This document shows, one piece after another, positions 25,097-37,600 of a stretch of 64,000 nt of DNA. The stretch's first letter is position 1. Each line of letters opens with the position of its first letter. The stretch is from Camarhynchus parvulus (Eukaryota > Chordata > Aves > Passeriformes > Thraupidae). The position numbers and the translations under genes are program-made. Location of the stretch: assembly GCF_901933205.1 (NCBI RefSeq), contig NC_044574.1, positions 6,098,733 to 6,162,732 of the forward strand, written 5' to 3'. A model generated the notes under the pieces. The model made no database searches and was not told the DNA's origin. It was given only the letters and a program-made list of their open reading frames with translations.

Positions 25097-27406
25097 ATGG
25101 ACACGTCTCCTGCCCTGCTCCTGCTGCTCACTCTGGCATTCTGTGAGTACGGACACGGGGCTGCGCTCCCCCTTCACCGGGAGGGACAAGGAAAACCTTT
25201 CTATTGAATCCAAGACATTGGGGTAAATAATTAAGGGGAAGGGAAAAAAACAAACCAAAACTGCTGACCTTGAGGTGTGCTCAGTAGTTGTGGGGGGAGA
25301 GGCAGAGTCACCTCAGCCAGCAAAGGACAGCCAGAGGGGCGGCTACAGCACCACCTGCACTGGGAAGGGAGATTGATCCAATGAGTGGGTCCAGAGGGGA
25401 GGGAGAAGTTTAAAAGTTAGTGTTCACAGGGAGCTTACACAGCTTATCACTTCAGAGAAGCTGGGAAGGTGTAACGTCCCTGAGAAGACACTGGAAGGGC
25501 AGCACCCATCTTTCAAGCCCGGGTGGCTGATTGCTGAGCACCCTCCATGCACCATCCCAGCAAGGACTCCAAGAAAACCTTCACATCCTCCAGACAGTGT
25601 GAGGTCTTCCCTTTCCATTTCTACTTCCAGCCCATGGACAGGGAGGGAAGGAGGTTTCCTCAGAGGACCCTTTGACTCTTCCCAAGTGGTTCCAGCAAGG
25701 ATTTCTCTCCTGCAGGCTGCCCTGGGATGGATGGCCAGTCACTTCAGATAAAGGTCAGGTCTCCCAAGGACATCAGCCAGCTCCGGGTGGGACAGAAGCT
25801 GGAGCTGGAGTGTCACACTGACAAGAACCATGGGGCATCCTGGATCCGCCAGGACAGGAGTGGGACCCTTCACTTCATTGTCTTCATCAATTCTATATCC
25901 CGGGCCACATTTGAGGGGAATCGGAAAACGTCCACACGCTTTGAGGCGAGCAAAGACAGCACGATCCATCGGCTGGCAGTGAAATCTTTCACACCACAGG
26001 ACCAGGGGAGCTATTTCTGTGTGATGAATTTCAACCAAATGCTGCACTTCAGCCCTGGCCAGCGAGCCTTCCTCCCAGGTCAGCAACACCTTCCCCCAGC
26101 CTCACCCAGCCCTGACAAAATGCCCAGCACCTCCTGCCCGTGCCCTTTGTAAGCAGCCATCCCTCCACAAACCCCATTTCCCTGCTGGCTTGCCCAAGCC
26201 ACCCTGTGAGCAACCCACTGCTCTCCTGCCAGAGCCTCCCTGCTTCCCACCTCTCCTCCTGGCACTGCTCCTGCTCAAAGGCAAACATCATTGGGCTTCA
26301 TCTCCCCATCCCCACTTCCCCCACCCATGGCTCTGAAGGGAGAGCATTAAAGCAAAGTCCCCCACCACCCCCTCCTTCCTCAGCACACACAGGTGCCAAA
26401 AGTACCACCAAGCTCAGGGGGCTCAGGCTTTGTGGGGATGGTGTCAGAAAGTGAGAAACAAGCAGGCTGCAGATCCCTCTTGGCTTTTGGGAGACCCTCT
26501 CTAGGGAGACCCCATCCACACTTGGCTCTATGAAGCTCTCCCAGACCTGAGGGCTTCACTGTGCACAGGAACAGCCCTGCCTAGGCTGGAGAGCAGAAAA
26601 GCAGGAGAGATGTGTTTTATTGTATTTCCCTACATGCTGAGTTCATCCATTTCACTTACAGTCACCACCACAGTGGCACCCAGCACACCAGCACCCACCA
26701 CCCAGGGGGGCACCACTGAAGGGGACTCCTGCCTGAAGACACCAGATCCACGTAGCCTGGATGCAGGGAGGGAGAGGGGAAAAGCTGGAGCCTTGTCCAC
26801 TGATACCAAGGGGGATCCTGTAGATATTTTGGGATGGGGGAGAGTAGAAATCCATACAGCTTTAGCAGAGTTGGAAGGATTAAATTCCATCATTTCATCC
26901 CCCATAGGAAAGGCTAAGGATGATGTAAAAAGCATGAGCATATCCCACGCCTGATGACACCAGGAACAGGGGAGGGAAGGTAGAGCCTCATGGCCCAGGT
27001 CTGCTTTTAGTCTCATCAAAGGACACAGGAAAACTTTTGGCCATGTGTCCCCCCTTCCAGTTGCCAGGAAAATGCTGACAGCAGTAGACCATCACTGCAG
27101 GCCCAGGGAAGCTCTGTGCCTCAGGCACACCAGGCAGGGCCCTGGCAGCTCCCTTGGCTCCACCAGAGCTGGCTGTAACACCAGCAGTGAGCACCTGGTG
27201 GACCTTCCCTCTTCTCTATCCCTGCAGGCAGCAGAATGCAGGAAGACCTGGACTCCTTCTGCCTTGTCTTCCTCTGGCTCCCCTCGGCAGGGCTCTGTCT
27301 CCTGCTCCTCCAGCTCCTGGCCACCACCATCGTGCTCCATCAACTTAAGGTTGCAGCTACCCCCTCTAGGTGCACCTCAGGCCTGAAACCACAGCCCTGT
27401 CCCTGA
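25097..27406 (+). CDS. CD8A-like tandem duplicate without the Lck-docking tail
   Basis: Exons: 25097-25142 (signal peptide identical to CD8A), 25716-26078 (Ig V, one residue different: Arg85 for Leu), 26662-26751 (hinge, one codon longer, with a new Cys160 in GDSCLKTPDP) and 27228 onward (transmembrane). The donor after the transmembrane exon is TTAAGG instead of GTAAGG (27345), so the frame reads through to TGA at 27404. This gives a tail of about 20 residues ending KPQPCP and a protein of about 225. The transmembrane exon has 15 changes in 38 residues compared with CD8A. They include His for the juxtamembrane Cys, a Gln inside the hydrophobic run, and Ser for Leu in the WVPLAG motif. The hinge-exon donor is weak (CCAC|GTAGCC). 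No stop or frameshift interrupts the model. It could be a non-signalling MHC-binding chain or a gene starting to decay. Confidence 0.75.
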
Positions 27407-27704
27407 GAATGTGCTGGCTGCTTTGGGAGGCAGGGGATAACCAGGACACAGTGCAGGAGAAGGATCCCTGTTATATCACTGCCTCGATATCTTCCAACAA
27501 ATCATCTTGACACCTCCTGAGTGCCCTTCCCCTCCCAGTCCAGCTTTTTCCAATGATTTTGTAGGAAGGAGGTGCAATGATCTGATTGCAGCATCAGGGG
27601 TTCTTTCCCAACAAAAGGCCATGTGTTTTGCATGGGGAGCATTGTCCTGAAAATGTATTTTCTCCATTCAATGTCGTTGAATGTGGCACGTGACACACAC
27701 CAAA

Positions 27705-27710
27705 ATTAAA
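27705..27710 (+). terminator. Polyadenylation signal candidate of the CD8A-like gene
   Basis: ATTAAA, the commonest variant of AATAAA, lies about 300 bases after the read-through stop. It lies past the end of the duplicated block, so it would be a newly recruited 3' end. Confidence 0.3.
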
Positions 27711-30700
27711 TGCATGAACATTGAACAGAAAGCTGTTTCAGAAAACTGAGCAAAAGCATTCTTTGCAATCCTTGTAAACTTTGTTCCAAATTCTTCCAAA
27801 TTAAATTACTACATCCTGACACAGAGACAAATTATTTATTGCCTGTTCTACTGCTTGGGAGCCTACAGAGGACAATCCTGTGGGGAGAAACAGGACATGG
27901 GTATTTAAATTCAAAAAAGCATTTCAGTGAGATAAACACATGCACAACAAAGTCCTTGCTACTGCATGGAATGCTAATGTAGGATAAACAGAGAAAAATA
28001 AAACCCCAAGCAATAAAAAGCATATATATGGGCATTAATACCTGACATTACTAATAGTAATGCTCCACTGTGCAGTGCTGCACTAAGACCCCAGTCCTCA
28101 AGCAATATTGATCCAGGCAAGATTGCTGCAGTGAAGAACTGGGAGTAGGGAATCTTTGGGTTTGGGTTTTTTGTCATTTTGTCAGGTTTGCTTGTTGGTG
28201 CTTTTTCTGCAATCTTTCATTTGCATTTTTAGAGGAAATCAACCTCTAAAAAAGAATGACAACGCTGACAGTGGTAATTACCCCCCTGAACACAGCTCCA
28301 TATCCACTGCACAGTGAAATCTTCCCATTTTGACCTCTAGTAGCACTGTAACAGATATCATGAGTTAGCATAAGCCTGTGAGGGAAGAGAGTTGAAAAGC
28401 AAATCCAGCTCTCCACATGTGGATTTTCAGTGAGGTCCTACATGTTTGTGGACTGCTGTCCATCCCAAGATACCCAGGGGATAAAACTTGTCTTTCTGTC
28501 TCTTACACAAGGTTTTCTATGACTGAGCTCCTTAAATTTTAGTATGTTTTACAAATACACCCAGTACACTGCACTGAACTGCTCTGAGTCCACCTTGGCT
28601 GCAAAAGCAGCACAATCCCCTCTGCAGCAGGTCAGAAGGCTGAGAGGAGCAGAACAGCTTGGGGTGAACACCAAAACAAACCCTTTGGTAGCCACTGCCC
28701 CAGTTTCTCACTGAATACCCCAAAAATGACCAACTTCACCACAGAAGCCTCCAGCAGAGGCAGTGACCCAGCGCAGCTCTCCAAAGCAACACTGACTTTC
28801 CTTTGCCAGCTCTTCCTTCTACACAGTCCCTTGATCAGTTTGTCACAGTCCCCTTCCAGCTCAGCTGTACTCAGCACTGCACCTTGCATTTAAAAAAGCC
28901 TGTGAAGTTTTCCACCAATAGGTAGAGCTGAGAAACAATATTCTTTATAATCCACTTACAATCTGGATTTTCTTTAGAAGACCTTTGTATCCCTACCAAT
29001 AAGGGGTAAAAGGCAGAAGTAGAAGGCAAAACCAAAACATCTTTTGCACTAAAATGTTAAGAAGCAATTGCAAATATGAGCGCAGCAGTGAGAAGGGAAA
29101 GTGCCAAGGGCAACTGCAGCCCTGCATGCACACAGCTCTAGCAAATCATGCAAGTTCAGGGCAAACTGGCCAGGTTTGTGGTTGGGTGGCAATGTCTGGG
29201 CAAGGAGCCTGGACTGCTGCTTGCACTAGTAAGAGGAGGAGAACTGGCTGAGCTGGAGTGCAGAGAAGCAGCTCAAGGGTGCTTGTTGGTGCATGCAGGA
29301 AGCTGCTGTTGGACAGGCCCTACAGATCTGACAGCTTCTGGTTACAGCACATGGGAGAGGTTCCAGTTCCAGTGAGCTGACAGAGCAGGGTGCAGGCTGG
29401 AAGCTGTCACAGGGCAAACTGGAGTCTGGCATGGAGAATGACATTCAAAGAGGAGCAGAAGGAATGCATTTGTTCAGAGGTCAAGGTTACCTAACTGCAC
29501 ACTTGCTCCAAACTAATAATGGAGTAGCTCATAACTCAGGATCTGCTGGGCTAAAGACAAACAAGCCAGGAGTTAACCCCTCATGGTGGGGAGAGCAAGA
29601 GCTGGTGCACAATTTAAGCATAACCTCAACTAATAAAGGAAAAAAAGAGTACAAAATGGTTGCTGAAAAAGCCTATGAAGATGAGGAAGGCATCAGATGC
29701 CCCCAAAACACAGAGCATCCAGAATTCATAGACAGACCCCTGCTTTTAGACCATACAGAGCTTCATTTATTCAGTGAACTTGTCTGAGTGAGAAAGGATT
29801 TTGATAAATAAACTCCAAATACATAATACAGCCAAGATTACCCCACCAGAGCCAGTAAATGGACTGGTCAGTTAAAGTCAAAAAGCTTTGTCCATCAAAG
29901 TATTTGACAGATGACCTGTCACAGGGAAGTAACCTAAGCTCCTCCCGGACTCCTCAGACGAATTCTGTGGTGCATGTTGTGCAAGTGCTTGGAATCCACC
30001 CCCAAAACCATGCCCTTGCTGCTGCTTCTGCAGCATTCAACACAGAAAAGCAAATTAAGGCAGGGAAAAAAGTACAGAAACCTCTGGAACAAAAGTAAAT
30101 AGGCAGTGAAACACAACCTTCCTGTAAGGAGGATTCTTCCTTCTGATTCATCTGACATCAAAATGTGCAGGGTCAGGACTACCTATCCATCATCACATTC
30201 CCATCCTGAGCTGTGCTGAATAAATTGAATATGTGCAGATTTTTGTCATGGGAGATCAACCACATCTGCTTGTGTTTCACATTCCTGGAAACCTCCCACA
30301 TAACTCAGAAACCTTGGAAAACAGTGGAATTGCTCTCAGTTCAGAGGGGAAAGAATTGTCAGTCAAAATAGCTACACTGATATATTTATTACCTCTCCCC
30401 AAAGGCAAATGTCTCATGGATGATGCTCAAGAATTGAACTGAAACATTATTTACACCTTCCCCATCCCTTTTCTCCAGCCAAAGGAAAAGTCCTAGCCAT
30501 AACCTGACAATTAGTACGAAGAAACCAACAGGAGTGTCACCAGGTCTGAAAATAAACACCAGGCAGAGCAAATGCAGGAGAAAAGGGGATCTCCTTTTAA
30601 AAGCCAAACTTAGGGAAGGTTTGCTCACTGCAGCCCAGGTCACAGCACCCACCAGTCTTTGTTCCAGTCTGCACTGTTTTAAAACATCCTCTAGAAAGTG

Positions 30701-33700
30701 AGAAGTTCTGAGGTGGAACAGGAACTGGACAACACTTCAGGGCTGTTGCATTTGAAAACACAGATACAGCTGTCCTGTAAAAATTAGTACTAGACAATGT
30801 GATCTGAAATCCCAGTTCCTATAAACAGACCCAGCAGGACTCAGTAAGAGCTCACAGGAGGCTGTGAACAGCTCCAGTTCCTGTATTTCTGTACAGGACT
30901 GTTAACTGAATGCAAACTTGAAGTCATGAAGATTAATCACTCTCATCTCACATATGTACATTTTTGTAAACCACTCATCCTTTTCACATATTAAGGCTTG
31001 AATTAAATTCAGAGAAGTGATGTAACACCACATTACAGCTTTACTTACTACAAATCATTGCTGCCAGACTCTTTTTTTTAAATTTCATTTCAAAAGCTTC
31101 TTTCCCTACACTTCAGTCTCCTACTCACAAAGGAAAGGAGCAAGTGTTGGGATGGATTAAGGACCATGTTATCCCTCCCTGCCCAAGAGACACATCAACC
31201 TCTGAAGTGATAAGCATAGAAAGAAAAACTGTACCTTGCAGTGGGCAAACAAACCTTGCAAGCAAAATCTAACCCAAACTTACTGCCTTTACCTTGGCAT
31301 GCTGGCTCTGAGTGATAAGTAATTTCAACCTTGAATTTTAGCAGCAGCCATCCTGTAAAGCAACAAGAAAGATTCAAAGCAACGGGATGGAGACAGGTCT
31401 AAGCTAAAAGAGATCAGAAGCTCTGACTCATTACTGGGAACACACAGCATCCACTTCAGCTTCCCCACAGGAGGAGACTGAAACCAATGTTTTCACAGAG
31501 GAACATTGCTTTCAGGAGGGAAGATTGTTAGTTCATCCATGCCTAGCTGCAATGAGCAGTGCTGAGGTCACAGCAGGAAAGGACTTAATTAAAAAATACT
31601 TCAGAGAGCAGACGAACATCAAGAGTACTAACAGGAGGTAAGGACATGAACTTTGTGTAAATGACAACCAAAAATGAACAATACCTGTGAAGTTTAAAAA
31701 GGCTATGTGCTGCTTTCCTTTTCTACTCTTTTCAAGTTTTGATAATGCTTTATAACACAAGTCAGACCTGAAACACCACAAGAAAACATCGCAATACATT
31801 TCCTATTTAAGGCATTTGCAAAAATTAAAATCCAAGTCTATTAATAGACATTGAACTGACAGTGCAAACAAGCTGCTGCTATGAAAATCAAGTTTATAAA
31901 CATCCATTACTTTCAAAGCACCCATAAGTTAAACTTTATATAAGCACAGTCAAAAAATTCTTGACTGGATGCCCATCCACACCACTAACTTGGGTGCACT
32001 TGCTCAGGGCTGCTGTTCTGACAGCTTGCAAAGGGGAGGAGCAGCAGCTGCCAGCCCAGCACAGCCCAAGGAGGGACAGGCTGATCTGGATACAGATAAA
32101 AACACACTGAGTGTCCTTAATCCCATCCTGCAGCACTAAAAGGCACTTGGGACACACAGGGCTACTTCAGGGACTAGTCCAAGGCTTCATAATCTGGTCC
32201 AAAAGTGAAATGGAGACACATCAAAATATACCACGATAGCTTCAAAATCAAATACATTTTTACTGTGGATATTCCCACCCTACTAGGGACAATGCACATG
32301 TACCAGATGCCAACTATACTTTAAGTATGGAAACCACAGTTTTATTCACTTTTCCCCTGCAAGCCTGCTCTCCAGTTACCAGAAGCATAGCAGGCAGTAG
32401 CAGGAGAGAACCCACATCACTTCACAGGGTAAACTGGATTATTTGTGCCAACCAAAGTGCAGAACTGCTTCCCAAATGCCCAGCACAGCCTCCTGTTAGA
32501 GTGAGCACACATGCTCTCAGTACTGAACCATGAGCAGCATCTGTTGGTGGAGCTGCACAACTGCAGGCAAGAAGTTTTAAGTGGGACAGGGAAAGAATGG
32601 CAATGATCTGGTGAAAACGGAGTTTTAGAATTAGCTATTGGATTTTGGATCCATAACATGCACTAGTTAAGGTGATATTTAATAATCAAGGTGAATTTGT
32701 ACCCTATTTCCATTTAACAGCTGTTCCATCCTTGGGCTCTAAGCTATCAACATTTACTGGTGTTCACACCAGCGCTAAAATACCATCAGTGTAACAGAAA
32801 GATGCAGCACTCATACTTCAGGCTGGTTGTGTGGGAGTTTGTTATTGTTGGGATTGTTGGGTTTTTAATTACTTCATATGCCATTTCATATAGATCCAAA
32901 GATTAGGCAATTCCAGTCAAAAGAAAATATTAAAAGCAATTTCAGCAAGACTAGGAAACCTACATGGAAAATAATATCCTCACCCGTTTATTGTTGATTT
33001 CACCACTTGGTAACGCGGCTGTTTGGAACTCAGTGTGAATACAATGGAAGTTTTGCAGAAAATCACACACCTGGATTTTTTCACATGTATCAAACACATC
33101 TGAAGTTTAAAATTTGTGTGCCTTGACTCGCTCCTCACTTTATAATGTCTCTGTAGGTTTGTCCATTGTCACTGATCCCACAAGAGTCCGACTCAGTCTC
33201 TCCAGTCAGGTGACAGACAAATTCAAAAGGTGTAGATTTCCCAAAGGCGGTCTTCTCTGTAGTGCATTGTGCTAGTGCATTCAACCAGTGTGTCAGTGTT
33301 CAACCAGACAAGCTTGGGGTTGATTGGTTGCTGTTTTTTTAACTACACAATACAGAAATATAATTTTACATGTAGCTTTGCATGCCTTATGGCTGCTTGC
33401 CCTACTATAGGACAGTGCAATAAATACAAATATATGCACACTAAAAAAGATTTAACTGCCGTGATCTACGTCTCCTTTATGAGTACAAATTTACCTAGTC
33501 AACAATATGACAAATTTAGCAGAGAAAGTGGCAATGGCAGTAATATTCTACTACAAAAACAAGGCTAGAAGCAAAGTGTTCTCAAGCTACAGAAAACTTG
33601 CTACCTCCTAATATATGATGTAGGGCCCAGTTCTGCCAAGTGCAGAGTTGTGATCAGTAGATTGCATCAGAACATGCTTTTCCCCCCATTTAACAATGAA

Positions 33701-34632
33701 TACTTCTACAATTTATTTGGTTTTGATAACTGTTTATAAATAGCACACTATAATGACTACTAAACTATACAGCAACATGACATTTATAGCCTAATCCTGA
33801 ATACAAAGTTCAAAGAACATGACTACAAAGGCCAGAGAGCAAATGTCATCAACTAAAAGCATTTCCACTTCAGAATTTATTGAATGTTCTCTTACACAAA
33901 CGCTTTTCAATCGTGAAACCAGAGGAACAGGATTTCCTACTCCCTCTCTGCCCCAGTAGCAGTTGAGCCACACATCACCCTTATAAATTAGTGATGGATT
34001 TCAACAGGTAGCCCCTTGGGGCTATATATTTTATATACTTTATATATATGCACATTTACTTTGAATTCTATGTAAAAGTTGAAAAAATGTTTGAAAGAAA
34101 AACTCAGAATATATCACAGCATTTTCAGCGAAAAAAATACAAATTAGTTTTATAACGACTATTCAATTTATCAAACGTTTTTTCTGAAGTATTTACCTTT
34201 AATTATGTACACATTACAGGAAATAAAACTTTGTCCACAAACGTTCTCTAAGATGACAGTTATCAATAAAATGATAGAATAATAGCGGGAAGAATATTAA
34301 ACAAATGGGGGTGATCAATTTCTGCTTTTAAAAAGTAAAAAGTCACCATATAATTAAGTACAAAAACCTGCATTGAATGACAACTGCTGGTGTAGTAACT
34401 TGATCAGGTATGGAGACCAAGAGTATAGTAGAGCCCTATGGTAATAATATTTCTGTAGCATTTCCACTTGGTATGTATATACTAAATGTTGGCAAAGTTT
34501 CTGTAGCATTAGCTTATACAAACATAGGAGTCCTCAGTCTGCTGCATAAAAGGGAACAAGAGTGTTTTACTTCTCCTGAAATGCACCTGAAATCCAGAGT
34601 GTCACTTACAAACTGCATAATGTAACTTTTCT
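27711..34632 (-). other. Spacer and probable RMND5A 3' UTR
   Basis: No coding exon was recognised on either strand. RMND5A is known to have a long 3' UTR of several kb in mammals, so the part nearest 34632 is probably transcribed from the minus strand. AATAAA on that strand (TTTATT here) occurs at 33876-33881, 33712-33717 and 32987-32992, and again nearer 30.4, 29.8 and 27.8 kb. The real end cannot be chosen by eye. Confidence 0.5.
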
Positions 34633-37600
34633 TCAGAAAAATATCTGTTTGGCATCTCCAGGGCTCTGTTCCATTGGACAATAGGGGCATTTTAACCTGG
34701 GGACAAAGACAATGTGTTAGAACTGGGGCAATGTGTGACAACAGAGCATTAAAGGCACTGAGTTTTCCCTCTGCAGCAGGAAACAATTGCACTCTTAAGC
34801 CACAACACTTGGCTCCATGACAAGTCACCTTTAGTTGAGAGACAACTTACCATGCTTCTTCTAATTAAAGTCTCTCACCTTTCACCCACAAGCCCCTGAA
34901 TTATTAGATTATCATAAAGAGCAATTTCTCTGTAGTTATTATTCCTACTTGTGGATTTGCTTGTTGTATTTTAGAATCACAGAATGGTTTGGGTTGGAAG
35001 GGACCTTAAGGACCATCCCATTCCAACCCGGCTGCCAAGGGCAGGGACACACTCCACTAGACCCATCCAGCCTGGCCTTGCAGAAATTTTAAATCAGCTG
35101 GTAGCTTTCACTGTGGCTTCCTCAATATCCAGTTCATTTTAGTGCCTGGTTCCCAAAATGCTGTGATTTCCCAGCTCACTTAGATCAGCTCCTGCAGGCT
35201 CTGACTGAAGGGTCACGCTGGTCTCCCTGTTGAGGTCTCTCATACAATCCCACCTACTTAGAGTATTTCTTTTTGAAGCAATTGATTCTATTTTGAAGCA
35301 TGGATCCATTTTGCCCCCCATCTCCCACGTTTGGGCATTTTACTTTCTCCCCCCACCCACCCCTCCAGAGTTAATATTGTCAGAGCAGTGCTGTCAGTAA
35401 AACTGATCAATGAAAGCACCAGGAATGAGTGATCAGGGACAGGAATGATGCAGCAGCAAGTTTACAGCTTAAAATGGCTAAAGTCAGCCCAAGTCACCCA
35501 CAAAGGCATCCCTTAAGGCTTTTCTAACAGGGCACAGAATGCAAACATCACTTGACATTTTCATTCATAGCCTCACTTATTTTCACACTGGATTTCCCAG
35601 AATGACTTAGAGCTCTAAATTAAGCTGGCAGCCTCCACAGAAGCTGTATATATTCAATCCAAATAATCACTGTTCTTCCTCAAGAAAATCTGTAGAGATT
35701 TCTCTCTCCCATTTCCTTCTCCCCAAAAGCCTGAAGCATCCCATGGATATCTAAGGAGGAGTATTTCCACAGTTATAATTCCCCTTCTTGCTCAATTATT
35801 AAGCCATATTTCCCCTAGAGGTTTAATTTTATTTTTCAAGAGATTTTTCATGCATTACTAACCTTGCTCCCAAGGAAAAACTGTGTGTGTAAAGCCTTTC
35901 AGTTTGAATTTAAGACAACACAATGGTGGCAACAAAGTGAAAAATTACTCTGCTTGCTGCATTCCTTCATGCAAGCTCACTTTCAACAACATCAGAGGGT
36001 TTATTATGCTTTTCTCCAGTGCACCAACCCAGCTTATCCAGCTTTCAAACCATTCTCCAAGATTAACAAGCTTCCACCAATCACATCATTATGAACTCAA
36101 TTTTCCCAAAACACAGTATTCTAGTCTTAAGATGTGTCCTTATCTGTATGTTGTTTGAAATAAAAGAATGGTACTTACTTGCTGCCATTAAACATTTTAT
36201 TCAAAGCATCTCTGGATATAATATGACCACAGACTAATTTCATAGGTGGATTATTATCTGTTGTTTGCTGACGAAGAATGGGACAGGCAAATATTGAATG
36301 ATACCAGCACTTTTTACCGAGGTCCACTTCAATCTGTGAAAGAAATTAACATAATTTATCTCAGGAAATTACATTTCTAGATAAAATCCCTTTAGGTCAT
36401 GGCAGTTACTCAACAGATTTCACAATTCAGCTGTGAAAGCAACAAAATCCATGGTGTGGATGCCTGACAATTTCCCAGCCAAAAATACTTAATTGTGATC
36501 TTACAATGGTGATTTATGTTTGGGATGGGGAGTAACAACAAAACAGCATATTCTGCCAAGGGACAAGTGCAAATTTTGTTGCACATCTATGCCCTGGCAG
36601 GAAAACTGAGCTAGTGACCCATCAAGACTTTCTGGAACTCGCTGGCTAGGAAATAAAAAGTAATTTATAGATTTCATTTTAGGGGGAAATTAAAAAAGAG
36701 AAAAACCCTTGGATTGACTATATTCACATTCTACAGCTTCTTGAAAGACTCTGCCAACACCTTCTCGTCATGCGAATAATGAAGTATATCACAATCACTA
36801 ATTTTCAGTACCAACATGGAAGATACTTGTGCAGCACAACTCTTGCCATGAGTACAAAATTATTTCAAAAAGGGACAGATAACAGAGAAGAACAGGTCTG
36901 TGACTTCGGTAATGAACTGCAAAAATCACACCAGAGCTCACCTGGCTCTGAGCAGTCCTCTGTTCAAAGGTTTAACCTTCAACAAAACCTGACAATGTGA
37001 CCTTTTCATGCTACTTAATCTGTCTTTGCACAAAGAAAATAAGGTTTCCCACCCCCTTACTGCCTTATCAGAAGACACTAGAGACCCTTCAGTTTAAAAT
37101 GCAAGGAGACACACGTGTATTATTAACTGATTTGCATCAGACAGGAATCTTTTTCCAAATGCTCCCTAGCTATTCATTCCTGGCTAGACAGCAAGGCAGA
37201 AATCTGTCACACTCTCAGCATTATAGAAAACACAGCTGGGAGAAAACTCAGCACTCCTCCTTACTCTATAAATGAATCTCTTCCAGCTGCAGTGGAAGAG
37301 GCTAACTCAGTTCATGCCCAGTTTGCACTAAATAAGTTTCCTTTCCAAATCAGGAGCAGGTCACTGGAGAGCTGCACATGCTCAGCAAGAGCTATAAAGG
37401 GAAACTGGGGTTTCATAACAACTGAACTTCATTTCAACTGATCTAAATGAGATGTGCTGGGAGCATAATGCACTGGATCCCAGCTCCTGTGTCCCCAGAT
37501 GCAGCAGTAATTCTTTCATCTCCTGTCTGCCTGATAAAGAGCCAGTGGAAAGCAAGCCCTGGACTGAGCTCAAGCCTAGCTGGGGGAAGTGAATGTGTCT

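Noticed and set aside
27345..27370. Alternative donors AAG|GTTGCA (27350) and TAG|GTGCAC (27370) that could rescue splicing of the CD8A-like gene
   Set aside because: Both fit the donor consensus only partly and change the reading phase, and no matching tail exon was found downstream. Kept only as a possibility to test by cDNA.
29431..29787. Plus-strand ORF of 118 codons downstream of the CD8A-like gene
   Set aside because: No family resemblance, no splice or promoter context, and it lies in the probable RMND5A 3' UTR or spacer on the other strand.
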